Assembly: GCA_958299035.1 (NCBI GenBank)
Contig: CATQJL010000316.1
Location: 13,052,347 to 13,116,346 of the forward strand
Direction of reading: 5' to 3'
Source: Cylicocyclus nassatus
Taxonomy: Eukaryota > Nematoda > Chromadorea > Rhabditida > Strongylidae
Length of the DNA: 64,000 bases
The notes beneath the pieces were generated by a model that was given only the letters and a program-made list of their open reading frames with translations, was not told where the DNA came from and ran no database searches. Made by a program: the position numbers and the translations under genes. Positions 10,366-20,904 of this stretch are shown here, piece after piece; the stretch's first letter is position 1, and every line of letters starts with the position of its first letter.

Positions 10366-11696
10366 TTATGTGACCGGCTCATCGGTGTTTGGCTTTCGCA
10401 ACGTATATTCCGCTGAGTCACGAAGACGGGACATTCTTCTCATATCCGTGCTGCGAAGTCCGACTAGATGTTGCTTGCGTCGGGTCATCTTCAGAAGACT
10501 GCGCTCGAGCTCTCTGTGGGTGGTCCGTAAAGCTTTCGACGTGGCCACAGTGTCGGCCCAAGTCTCAGCTGCGTAACAGAGCGCTGGGAGAACGGGGTTG
10601 AGTCGAACAGGACAGGTGAGCACGAAACTCCGGGTCCGTCAGTTGATCGATGGCTTCCTTCAGAGGCCCGAAGGCGGCCCAGGCTGCTCTTCTTCTCCTG
10701 TTAAGTTTCCCTCAAGTCGTTCTCCATGTTCCTCGAACGTCCGAGATACACGTAAGAAGACGTCTCCATAATAGGGGTGCCTTCCAGTTCCATTTCTGCA
10801 TCTTCGCAAAGGGCGTTCTTCATGAATTGAGTCTTCTTTTGATTTATTCGCAATCCGATCTTCTTCCCTACTTCGTTTAGTTCCTTCAGCATAGTCTCTG
10901 CTTCGGTGATGCTGCTCGAGAAGAGAACGATGTCGTCCGCAAAACGAAGGTTAGACAGGAATCTCCCATCATCTCGTATGCCTCTCTCGTCCCAGTCCAG
11001 TGACTTCATCACCCACTGCAAGGCCGCGGTGAACAGCTTTGGCGAGATTGTGTCGCCTTGTCGGACCCCCTTCCCGATTGGAATGGTCAGGGGGCGATGA
11101 AACAGCTGCATCGTTGTTGTACAGTTCTTGTAGCAGTTGGCTAGTGTCCTCACGTAGGCTGGGTCCACTCCTTGATCGACTAGCGCTGACAGAATGGCGT
11201 TGGTTTCGACGCTGTCGAAGGCTTTCTCGTAGTCGACGAAGGTTAGGACGAGAAGCAGTCGGTACTCCCGGCAGACTTCTATGACTCTCGAAACCGTCTG
11301 GATGTGGTCCATGCAGCTGAATCCCTTGCGGAATCGAGCTTGTTCTTGGGGTTGGGCTTTACCAGTGTCCTAGATATGCATGCGAGGATAATCTTCATGA
11401 AAAGCTTGTACAGCACACTCAGCAGGCATATTGGACGGTAGTTACGAAGATCCTCCCGTTCACCTTTCTTGAAAAGAAAGACGGTTCTTGACGGTTCTCC
11501 ACTGGTCGAGAATCCTCTCCTTCTGAAGGTAAGATGTCAGGTGACACGCGAGAATCTCGTGTAGACGTTGTCCTCCGGCTCGCAGAAATTCGACGGAAAG
11601 ATAGTCTGGTCCTGGACCCGTGGTTGTCTCTATAGTCTGAAACGCCGTGCGCACTTCAGCATGTAGTTCGTGGTGGTACTTCTCCAGTGGGAACAA
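10366..11696 (-). pseudogene. RTE reverse transcriptase region (frameshifted)
   Basis: Three frames cover the domain: 11,696-11,460 (fingers, with TGPGPDYLSVEFLRAGG), 11,312-10,701 (palm, with FVDYEKAFDS, GVRQGDTISPKLF and the catalytic FADDIVLF) and 10,623-10,366 (thumb and C-terminal part with LCYAAETWADT). In active copies this would be one protein with the endonuclease, performing target-primed reverse transcription. The frame breaks between segments make this copy defective even though the FADD box is intact. Confidence 0.85.
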
Positions 11697-12858
11697 CGGG
11701 CATCTGCACGGGTGTTGATGAGCGGAAGAGGTTGGTATAGAAGTTATTCGCGATAGATTCCATCTTGTATCGGGAAGAAGTCGGAGTCCCGTCTTCGTTT
11801 AATAGTGCAGCCAGCGGTACGTGATATTTACAGAGGTCCCTTTGGCACTTCTTTAGATTTCGTCTTCCTTCGGCTGCTTCCAGTAATTTGGCTTGCCTGT
11901 ATCTTCTGAGATCCTCCTGCAAGGCTGTTCTGCAACTGGCGTTGGCTATCAGTCGCTCGAGATGAGTTGCATTCGGATCCTGCCTCAGAAATCTTCTTCT
12001 TTCGAGCAGTTCCTTGGTGGTTTTCGAAATGCGCTCCAAGTTCTTCTCAGAAGTCACTGAGGCACACTCTCCGCAAGCTCTCAATCCTTTCAGAAGCCGG
12101 TCGTAGTCGTACGTTGGGTCCTCCTCAATGGGCCAGTCACAACTTGATATGAGCTCTTCCAACCTGTTACCGTCATAAACGACATTCTTCCTTCTTGCGG
12201 TACTGTGACAGACTTTCTTTTCTAGCCTTTGACTGAATCGTATCTTCGCTCGATGGAGGCGGTGATCGGAGCCACTGCAGAAGAATGGAACTACTGAGAC
12301 ATCAAGCAAGCCCCACCTTCGGTTGGTGAGAATGTGGTCGATCTCCGCGTGAGTCGTTTCCTTGGGCGATTCCCAAGTCCACCGGCGATGTTCCTTCTTC
12401 ATGAAGATGGAATTCCCATGAAAGTCGTGCGGCGGAGAGAAGCCCAACGAGACTGTTGCCGTTTTCGTTTCGAAGCCCATATCCAAACTTCCCAATCCTG
12501 TATTCCTCTTCTAGTGGCGCCCGATCTTCGCGTTGAAGTCGCCCACAACGAACTTGTAGAAAGACTTCTCATTGCGGACGACCTGCTCCACGTCTTCGTA
12601 GAAAGCATCTAGTTCTAATTCGTCAGCTGGTGATGTTGGTGAGTAGCAATTGATGATGCTGATGGTCTTCTGGCGTGGAGGTCGTAGTCGTAGGATGGCC
12701 AGTCGAGGTGAGAGGATCTCATGCGAATCGACAAGATAAACGATAGATGGGTGGACGACAAAGCCAACCTCCAACGTTTCGTGATGGAACCTTTTCACCA
12801 CGAATGATGAGGGTCCCATCACTCATCTGTCGCACATCCTTCTTCCTGCACTTCGTTT
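11656..12858 (-). pseudogene. RTE apurinic-type endonuclease and linker region (frameshifted)
   Basis: The frame 12,822-12,511 carries [16 protein letters not shown] and [10 protein letters not shown], conserved APE-endonuclease boxes. The frame 12,495-11,656 continues with AEIDHILTN and the SDHRLHRA box near the end of the domain, followed by an Arg/Lys-rich linker. A break near 12,500 separates the two. The enzyme would nick target DNA to prime reverse transcription. Confidence 0.8.
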
Positions 12859-12874
12859 CCTGCAAAGCGATGAT

Positions 12875-13630
12875 TTTTTTTATCCATGCATCTTCCCGGT
12901 TACTCAGGGTCTGCCACTCTTATAAGTCTCTTCCAAAGTTCGCGGTCTAAGGCTTGCTCTTCTTCGATCTTTAGTTCTTTCAGATCCGCTTTGATCTTAT
13001 CCGACCATCTCAGCTTGGCCTTCCTCTTGGCCTCTTTTCTGGTATTTCTTCTGTTCTGGCTGATCTGGAAATATGGCTTTCTTCCCTTCTTTGCACGTGA
13101 CCGTACCATCGAAGTCTTCTCTCTTGCATCTTCTTAGCTATTGGGGCGACCTTCATCGTTGCGCCCACTTCAACCAAGCTGCGTTTATCCTGGCAGCTAT
13201 CTCTTCTTGGATCGTACCATCTGCGGAGATGCGGCTTCCTAGGTACTTGAAGGTAGTAGTCTTCTTGATTGGAGCGTCTTCACTCTGTATGGTTCCAGGC
13301 GTTTGAGCTCCTAGCTCCATGTACTCGGTCTTCGCGACATTGATCTTCAGGCCGTGCAGCTCGAGTTCAGATTTCCACTTCTGCACATCCGCCTCCAATT
13401 CATCCCTGCTTCTTGCCATCAGAATCACGTCATCTGCATACATCACGGCCCATGGAGGTTGACGTATGAAGTCTCTGACTATCGTGTCTACAACTGTTAT
13501 GAAGAGGAGAGGTGACAGCACGGATCCTTGATGAAAGCCGGCTTTTATCTGGAAGTCTACTGATTCTCCTGCTGCTGTCTGTACGTGGCTTGTCGCATCT
13601 CTGTAGATCATGTCTGTAGATCTCTGTAGA
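12875..13630 (-). mobile_element. 5'-truncated non-LTR retrotransposon nested in the RTE
   Basis: This insert is bordered by a direct repeat CTGCAAAGCGATGAT (12,860-12,874 and 13,632-13,646), the target-site duplication. The minus-strand protein has QGSVLSPLLF and the catalytic YADDVILMA, so it belongs to a different RTE/BovB-like lineage from its host. After NAAWLKWAQR the frame breaks and resumes at VAPIAKKMQ in another frame, then continues to LIRVADPE and stop. Family members I recall have about 80-100 residues between these points, so an internal deletion is likely. The 3' end is GGATAAAAAA. Confidence 0.85.
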
Positions 13631-13829
13631 CCTGCAAAGCGATGATGTGGTACTTGATGTGCTCTGCAGCGTCGAGAAGAGCGTGGAGGTGGCGTTTGTG
13701 GGAACTGTCCTGGCGTTGTAGGTGCAGAGCATGAGGCAGTCTCCATGGCGTGTGTCCGGGCAGACGCGTCGTTTTCGTCCAATCAAAAAGGCGCCCTGAG
13801 TACCCTGAAATCGTTCTTGCTACCACCCG

Positions 13830-14182
13830 GCGCCGTAGGTTAGATCCGATGTGCAGGGTTTATTTCTCTTCTTTTTGCTGATCTTTTTGCTGATGAGTAA
13901 TAAAATGTTTCCCCTACAAGAGCAGACTTACTAGGCTAACTCTTGATTTCCACGAGGCGATCGCTGACCTCGGATGTGGAGCGGGGAGGGACCGCCTAAC
14001 GACCAGAAGAAGCCAGACGGCGGGGGATCTGGCGTGGCCGGTTCTTAGCTAGGCATCCGGCCGAAACCGGAAACGTAGAACTCCTTCACAGCTTGGGAGG
14101 CCCTACCAGAGTATACACTCGGCTGTGCATCGCAGTTCAACACCCAGTGTCACCCCCACGCCACGATGAGGCGACCGACCAC
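13830..14182 (-). promoter_or_regulatory. RTE 5' leader with internal-promoter potential
   Basis: This GC-rich segment lies upstream of the endonuclease start on the minus strand and has no coding frame. Non-LTR elements carry their promoter inside the 5' leader, so this is its expected place. No specific promoter box was identified. Its retention makes this one of the longer RTE copies. Confidence 0.4.
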
Positions 14183-14586
14183 TAGGCTAATTAGAGTTGC
14201 TGACTCTAATTGTAAAGTTCACAACTATGCCAAGTAAGGGGTAGCGGCCATTTTTTCAATGTTCCTAAAAAGTGTGGTTGAACCGTTCAAAAAGCTTCGC
14301 AATCTTGTGAATAGTTGAGTATTGAACTCAGCGTCCATAAAGACCCTATTACAAAGTTTCCACATTTTTTTGGAAAATTTTGAAACAGCTTTTTCCACAT
14401 TGGCACCATATGTTTCAGGTTTCTACCGTAATCCTACAGTAATGAAGAGCGGTCGGTAATTCTTTCCATACTGTAACTCTCTAAGTTGAAGCCAGCTCTA
14501 CAAAACCGTATTTGAAGCAGGGCAAACTTCTTGGGAAGAGAGATATTAACGATTGAACAATGTATGCATACTTTTGGGACACCCTG
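14183..14586. mobile_element. Half of a Tc1-like fold-back element
   Basis: The right terminus TTTTGGGACACCCTG is followed by TA at 14,587. The sequence matches, in the same orientation, the right part of the copy at 40,313-40,993, including CCTACAGTAATGAAGAGCGG. The left half is missing where the RTE begins. Confidence 0.65.
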
Positions 14587-14588
14587 TA

Positions 14589-15710
14589 TATCATAATTGG
14601 AAAAAAGTTCGGGCTACGCTTTATAAGATGTTGGATGATGTAATGAGAGTATTTGTGGTAAAATTGAAGAGAGGTATGGTACGACCTCATACACTCCCTC
14701 CTCTGAGTTGTGCCAATACGAGCCTCTGAATTACATATATACCGCAAAAATAACAAAAGGCCCTATCAAGCAGAATAAGTATTACTTTCATAATCAGCAA
14801 GTACAAACACCATGTCCAAGTTGAAGCGAATTATGAGTTTCAAATATCGGACTATTTAAGTCTGATAGTCGATTTTAGACATGGCTAACTTTACAGTATC
14901 CTACGTCAGCCACAACTTATTGCTCTCAATACAATGTTACTCCTTCTTCGCCCACCTGGGAACCTTACTTTAATAACCTTCAAACAAATGAATTATCCAG
15001 CCAAGGCCTCGTACATCACAATCTGCTTGCAGTGGTAGTGCTCTCTTTGATGAATGATGGCGGATCGGGCTTAAATTACACCTTCAAAAACTATTACATT
15101 TAGTTCATTTGTCACAACATTCTCTGTGACAAAAGAGTGAGTGTCGTAAGCAAAAAAATATGGTTGCCACAACTTTTTTGAACTTGTATCACTTCGGTGA
15201 ATCTGGTGAGAAAGTTTTGACGAATCTATACGTTGAATTTCGCACTTTTCATAAGAGTGAGAGCTTACTACGCCTTCAATAAGTAACAGTTGCTGGAGCA
15301 CTATTACTGCAAGGACTCCGAAAGCTATAAACAGTATGGCTGGCTTGTAACACCATTGGTGGGCTTACTTGCGGTGAATTTTTGAATGTATATCAAGAAA
15401 ATTGTTCACATTGGAAAGCTAATGTGGAATTTTCTCATTAAATGTGATCTATACTAGATTGACTAATTCATCTTTAAAACTTTAACTATGTTTGTATATG
15501 ACCAGTTTACTTAGATAGCCTAATATTTGAAAATTTTGGAAATTGCTTTTACATGGTGCATAGGGCTTGCTTAATATTTTGACTAAAAATGAAGTCATTC
15601 TTCTTTAGGCTTTTTGTCATACTTAGTCTAGCAAACGGTGATGGCTCTATCTCAGTGTGCCAGAATTTTGCATGATGTGCTGACTTGATATCATCTGACA
15701 GCTAAAGATT
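14589..15710. other. No gene seen
   Basis: This AT-rich stretch has short open frames only. No splice-bounded exon, known element or clear repeat was found. Confidence 0.45.
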
Positions 15711-16101
15711 CTCAGACAGTCGGTGCCGTAGCTCCGGAGGACAGTCGAAATCTAGCAGAGCCGCGGAGGACCCAATTGACCATTGAGAGCGGGGCGAGGG
15801 GGCGGTTTCTTCTTGTAGGTCACGGTGACGTCACAAGCAGGCGAACCCCTCCGCGATGCGCAAATCTCTGTTCCGGAGGTACGCCAGGTTTTGGAGAGCC
15901 CCGGAGCAGAGATTTGCGCTCCGGAGGTACGCCAGATTTGGGACACCTCCGGAGCACAAAATGAAAAGTTTCCGGTGCACAAATGGGAGGGCTCCGGAGC
16001 AGAAAATGGGAGGGTTCCGGAGCACGAGTGGCAATCCCCCGCTGGGGAAACCCCGCGGCTCTGCCATTTCTGCTCCGGAGGTATACCGTCGACTGTCTGA
16101 G
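15711..16101. repeat. CTCAGAC-tipped inverted-repeat element with CTCCGGAG box array
   Basis: The termini are CTCAGACAGTCG and CGACTGTCTGAG. Between them the palindromic box CTCCGGAG or close variants occur nine times, mostly 20-30 bases apart and often followed by GTACGCCAG or CACAAA. The open frames on both strands are products of this repetition. A second element with the same tips but a different box lies at 57,196-57,478. Confidence 0.7.
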
Positions 16102-16264
16102 TTGCTGGTCCATTCGCACATCCATTGCACACTTTTTGGGCCACTAGTTTGCATAGGTATCAAGACTGTTCGTTCTTTCATTGTGATTCAGTCTTGCCTA
16201 TCAGGTCGTAAAAGATCGCTGAAGCATAGGTATAAATTTATAATCAGTCTCCAAACTCATACAG

Positions 16265-16383
16265 ACGTGGCAGCTCAAAGAGTGGCGGTTTTTGTTAGCA
16301 AGTGAGCGCGAAAAACGATGCTATAACGCGTAGATTAACAAGTAATTCCTTATAAACAGAGGTCAGCAGCCCGCCTCTATATA
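16265..16383. repeat. Short MITE, diverged copy of the 23,679-23,817 element
   Basis: The sequence shares GTGGCGGTTTTTG, a GAGCGCGAAAAACGATGCTAT-like core and a CCCGCCTCTA end with the better preserved copy. Its left terminal repeat is decayed. Confidence 0.55.
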
Positions 16384-16389
16384 TGGAAA

Positions 16390-16911
16390 ATGACATTTTT
16401 CATTTATTTTGAACATCCCAAGTGGGCACATGATTTCCTTGGAAAAACCTCACCGCATGAACAGTATTATCAACCTCTTTTGGATGGAATAGGATGTCAA
16501 ATTGATTTGGTCACATTTACAACTAAACAGTTTTTTGTTGAGAAAAATCTTGTCTCCTCCTACATCCACAGTATACTTGCAAACAACATTATAAGACCAG
16601 TGTAACTCAGATTTGAAGCAATGTTTGAGCACTCTCTTGATTTTGAATATTTAGAGGTTGAGAGACCTGCATTGAGCTCTGAGAAGTTCTGCACCTCTCG
16701 TCCATTTGTTCACGCTCAACAATTTGAGCGGTATTGTATTGTAGAATACTCTTAATCAGATGCTCTAAACGCTGGCATACAAATCGGCGGTTCCCTTTCT
16801 ATGCGGAAGTTTAGCAATCCGTTTCTTCAAGCGATCGTTTGCTGTAGATCATGTATTCTGGCAAGACGAGCAATTGCAATTGGGCTTATTGTGCGCAGCA
16901 AAGATATTTGA
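16390..16911 (+). pseudogene. Protein-like frame with two internal stops, unrecognised
   Basis: One reading frame of 173 codons from ATG at 16,390 is broken only by TAA at 16,603 and TAA at 16,753 and ends at TGA at 16,909. The composition is protein-like throughout, with segments such as WAHDFLGKTSPHEQYY and FEYLEVERPALSSEKF, and a new ATG follows the first stop at 16,621. No splice pair that removes the stops in phase was found. It may be a decayed gene or transposase fragment, or chance. I do not recognise the family. Confidence 0.3.
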
Positions 16912-17434
16912 CATATGCAATTGCTAGTGCGACATCTACATATACGTCAAAACAGCGAATCACATCAAAGATCGTTAGAACTCGTATTGTCCACATAACA
17001 GATGGTTTTGAAACCCTTCTCTACTGTTTCTGCGAGCGCTTCCGCATTTGGGAGACACTGATTATTGTCGCTTGAAATGATTTGGTGACTACTTCACCGT
17101 AAAATTGATGCGGATGTGCAGCGCAGTAGCTACAGACTCACCCGATGCACCAAAACATGCTGCTTCATGTGAGCACTGCCGCATTAGTGGAATGTACCAT
17201 CATGCAGGAAGACAACAGAGGATCAAAAGTTGATGGGAACACTTTTGAGAAGAAGTTCATGCTGGCGGTGTGTTATAAAGTAACAGGTATGTCTCATTCT
17301 TCGACCAGATGACGTTAGAAGGCTACGGGGAAAACTCCATCTTTTCCATTGGAAAGGAAGCAGGATCAAGTTTGAGTTTGTCAAGAGACGCGGCACAGCG
17401 TTCTCTTTTCTAACCAAAAACTGGTTGATACCCA
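16912..17434. other. No gene seen
   Basis: No coding, repeat or RNA signal was recognised between the decayed frame and the Helitron copy. Confidence 0.4.
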
Positions 17435-18157
17435 TCATAACTTATAATAACGGGCTAAGGATGTTTACGTGACTTTGTGTGTCTGTGTGTGTGTGTGTGT
17501 GTGTGTGAGAGTGTGTCTGTTACGAAATTCGTAGAGAGTGTTCCAGCCAACCTCCTGGGCTCAAATTTTGCATAGCGCATGCTATCCGCATGAAAGTCCA
17601 ACACGCAAAAGCACGAGCAGATTCGTTGAGTGGATCCTTCAGAAACTGCGCGTCAAACGGATCCACTTTGCATTTGGGCCGCATGATTGGGTCCGTAATT
17701 CCACTTTTTGCAAAGTAGTGGATGTTTATGCCAAGTAAAAGTGCAAATCATGAACTTAGACCCAAAAAAGTTTTCAAAAGTCCATTATTTTAGAAAAACG
17801 GCGCCAAAAAGTATTGGTTGCGTAAATGGTCAATTTGCCAAAGTTTTAACAGACCATTTGACAAGATTTTTGCACAAAGATGTAGCTCACGGTGACTGCT
17901 ATTCTTACTGCAACTGTCAAGACCATGGGAAAATGAAAAACCTTTAGAAAATTGCGTTTGTTCTCCTGCAAAAAGTCTCATCTACACGGAATCACCGATT
18001 TCACATAAAAAAGCTTTCGAAATGAGTAGTTGTTTACATTTTGTTCGTGATAGTCAGCATTGCTCGGTGAGTTCCAATGCCATCATTATGCGAGAATGAG
18101 TGGGGCCTAGATAGTAGAGCCAGTGCGAGCCTCTGCGAAGCAGAGGTGACGCACTGG
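17435..18157 (+). mobile_element. Non-autonomous Helitron, copy 2 (723 bp)
   Basis: The copy starts TCATAACTTATAATAACGGG after A and ends GCACTGG before T, with the CCTCTGC-GAA-GCAGAGG hairpin near the end. A (GT)n run near 17,480 accounts for its extra length. Confidence 0.85.
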
Positions 18158-18351
18158 TTTAATATATAAACCAGCAGGGGAGAATGGCGAGTTCAAAGCG
18201 GCCGATTAGCACGAAATGGGTGCCTTTTTAAGAGTTCGTAGATATGGTACTCATATCCTAATTCCTGATCTATTTTTGTTAGCTGTAGATGATACTGGTA
18301 GTTATAGGGGTTATTTGAAGCTTGTCGCAAGCGCTTTATTTTAATCTCTTG

Positions 18352-18715
18352 CTACAGGGGTAACCGTGTAGGCACAGCGCAGCAGCAGGTGTGCAGCCTT
18401 TGGGTCACGGTAGATTCGGATTTGTTCGAGTGTATTTTCTGGCATTCTTTCTTCTTAAGAATTGAACGTAAGCCTTTGGAATGAATTTTCAATCTAAATA
18501 CGTTATCGGGACGAACGACATTATCACATCCTGAATACCTAGACATGGCATTTTCGAAGCAAATTTCAAGGTCTTTGCAAACTACGTCAGCGCACCCACC
18601 CACAACATCTAGCTTACCTAATCATTCAAAATTCAAGTTTGATGACTACGATGCGCTTACTTTAAGAAGGCTTCTTATCTTGATCATTTTGTAGTCTACA
18701 TCTGTCACCGATTTT
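18352..18715 (-). CDS. Cysteine-rich protein, last two exons, unrecognised
   Basis: Exon 18,715-18,661 (19 codons, phase 2 start after ATATAG) joins in frame to exon 18,612-18,352 (86 residues then TAG) across a 48-base intron with GTAAGC donor. The junction gives a segment VTDVDYKMIKIRSLLK followed by VGGCADVVCKDLEICFENAM. The last exon has ten Cys, including a CCC near the end, spaced C-x4-C-x6-C-x9-C at the start. This suggests a secreted disulphide-rich protein, but the N-terminus and signal peptide were not found. An alternative acceptor (TTAG, five bases upstream) would break the frame. Confidence 0.5.
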
Positions 18716-19158
18716 CTATATTAGAAACCGTTATCTTATATCAGTTTTGATTTTTGCTAAAATTACAAGTAGTGAAGTGATTTGTTCCGAAGACAACGTT
18801 TAGAGATTAAGAAATTATTTTTTTAAGGCTAACACTCAACGCCTCAATGCGGTGACATAATAGGAGCGCACTTGCTCCTATTATGCTATAGAGACAGTAC
18901 ACTTCTCTAAGGTCATAGAATTTTGATTGGCTTCTAAATCCACAGTTTGGAGGGCTTTTAAAACGGGATTTCTGATATGGGCAAAGAAGGAGTAGTACCT
19001 TGTATTGAATGCTAAAAGAGGTAGCTAATTCACATTTAAACAGAAGTTAATTATGTACGAAATTGACCATTTCCACCAGATATCCTAGTATTTGGTAACT
19101 TCAAAATTCTCTCAAACTTAATCACCAGGGGTTATTTGACATGCTGATTATGAATATA

Positions 19159-20026
19159 AAGGATATTCGTTGACGACAGCCCCGTTTCGTGCAATTACAC
19201 CACTGCGGGCGTGCTTGTTTGAAGCTTTCCAGCTTTACAGTACCCTAAGCGCGCAGGGAATTCGCAGCTCGCAGCATCCCTGTCCTTTGACCTCTTCCGC
19301 ATTTCTCATCTTTTTCTCACCTTTTTTTCCTTTTTAATCTTCAGTGTAGGCACTTGCTCATCAGATACTCGTTCTCCCTTTCTTTGAAATTGTCTCGGTC
19401 GAGCATCCTACAAGTTCTGCTTTGATGGATACTGAAAGAGCAGGAAAAAACGTTTTGGTACAGTTATTGAATTCATGCTCCTTTTTACATACCATACAAA
19501 CATTTTCAGAATCGTAAAGTATCGCCTCGGCATAGTTAGGGGAAAGAATATGCTTTCTTCATAAGCAGTGATGGCTATCATGCCTTCTCCTCAAATGAGA
19601 CCACTGAAATGTTTATTTTAGCACACTTACATGTCTTCTGATGTAGAAGTGCTGAAACAGCCACTTCAGCAGTCTCTTTTAAGAAAAAAAAGGCAAATCA
19701 TTATAAAACACTGAAAAAAACATTGCACTCCCAATCATAGCCACGATATCCGCCATTGCAACTTTAAAGAAACTCATAATTCCTTCTGATTCTTTCCGGA
19801 GCAATGGTTCTGCGTGCATGAGAATGTGTAACTGCCTAAAATGAAAATTAAGGAGACAAAACAATGTGAAATACTCAAGCAACAAAAAGAGATTAAAGGA
19901 CGGGCATGCTGTGAACTGCGAATACCCCGCGAGCTGCAGCCTACTGTAAAGCTGGAAAAGCTTTAAAAAGGCACGCCCGCGATGGTGTAAATGCACGAAA
20001 CGGGGCTGTCGTCAACGAATATCCTT
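19159..20026. mobile_element. TIR element with about 135-bp arms and TA duplication
   Basis: The arms begin AAGGATATTCGTTGACGACA and are identical for 35 bases, then similar for about 100 more. TA lies outside both ends. The centre (19,440-19,880) is unique and contains a minus-strand frame with a hydrophobic stretch, preceded by TTCATTTTAG, an acceptor-like site. No transposase was recognised. Confidence 0.8.
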
Positions 20027-20115
20027 TACTACCTGTTATGCTTTGTAAATCCTCTTTGCTATGGTAGGTATACGATGACAAATCAATAGCTCTTTCTAGA
20101 AACTGCCACGAATAG

Positions 20116-20201
20116 CATGTTATTACTATTATACTACTCGATTACGACTCCCTTCCCTCATGTTATTACTATTATACTACTCGATTACGACTCCCTTCCC
20201 T
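20116..20201. repeat. Perfect tandem duplication, 43 bp x 2
   Basis: The unit starting CATGTTATTACTATTATA is present twice with no differences seen. Confidence 0.9.
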
Positions 20202-20680
20202 TTTTAACTCAACGACCCTGGATGTGGCGTGCCACACCCCATGTTTGACGGTGTTCCCAACACATGACACTTTGAGCAGAAAACAGCAGGGAGCTCACAT
20301 AGAACAACAAGGAAAGGTTTACTGAAAACGGAACTTGAATGTTGTACGCTTGTAATAACGATAAAACGAGGAGGAGGAGGAGGAGGCAGTCGTTGATTAT
20401 CAATGACGATAAAATACATGATAGAATTCAGAAAAGATCGGAAAACGGGCCGTGGGCATATCTCACGCGATTTCATTCCGCGATCTGGTGAATTGACAGA
20501 TGTCTTCGAACTCAATAGCAGACCCCATATGCACAGCATGTTCAACCTTCGTAGGTTGATAAAATGTTCTATCTCTCATACAGAAACCCCCTTACGATAA
20601 GTTGCCCAGCTGGAGTATTGCTAAATCGCTTGAGGTATGCACAGGGAAACGCGCCAACCACCATGGACACTCATGTACCA

Positions 20681-20853
20681 TTTGATTCAACTGGCTTGGC
20701 TTCGGCAAAGGCGGGGCTTCGTGACTTAATTAAGGCTAGGTAATAATCAGAGAGCACTCGCGCGTGAGAGAAGCAGGTGCGTCGCGAGCGCGAGCGGCCT
20801 CAACTAGATCACAAAACCACGCTCTAACGGAGCCAAGCCAGTTGATTCAGAGG
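20681..20853. repeat. Short inverted-repeat element (TTTGATTCAACTGG family)
   Basis: The ends TTTGATTCAACTGG and CCAGTTGATTCAGAGG are complementary. The interior has CTAGATCA and a GC-rich block. The same layout occurs at 61,679-61,850. Confidence 0.7.
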
Positions 20854-20904
20854 TTACGCATACGACGTTCTCCTAATGGCAAGAAACAGATAGGAGCCCT
20901 ATGG

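Larger units (their letters stand above)
10067..14182 (-). mobile_element. RTE-type non-LTR retrotransposon, near full length, interrupted
   Basis: The order on the minus strand is a 5' leader of about 350 bases (14,182-13,830), endonuclease N-terminus (13,826-13,647), a foreign insert (13,630-12,875), the rest of the endonuclease (12,858 to about 12,200), a basic linker, reverse transcriptase (about 11,700-10,700) and a C-terminal region to about 10,150. The 3' end is a short AAGT tandem at 10,067-10,080, the simple-repeat tail usual for RTE elements. Several frameshifts make it inactive. The reading frame resembles RTE elements that I recall as abundant in nematodes. Confidence 0.85.

Noticed and set aside
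10067..14182. Clear target duplication of the RTE
   Set aside because: Only CCACT recurs near both ends, too short and partly explained by element sequence; the flanks belong to different repeats, so a deletion or rearrangement is possible.
15711..16101. CRISPR-like array
   Set aside because: Boxes are short palindromes with irregular spacing inside a terminal-inverted-repeat element of a eukaryote.
15752..16305. Overlapping open frames on both strands with Pro/Gly-rich products
   Set aside because: They result from the CTCCGGAG box array, which lacks stops in several frames.
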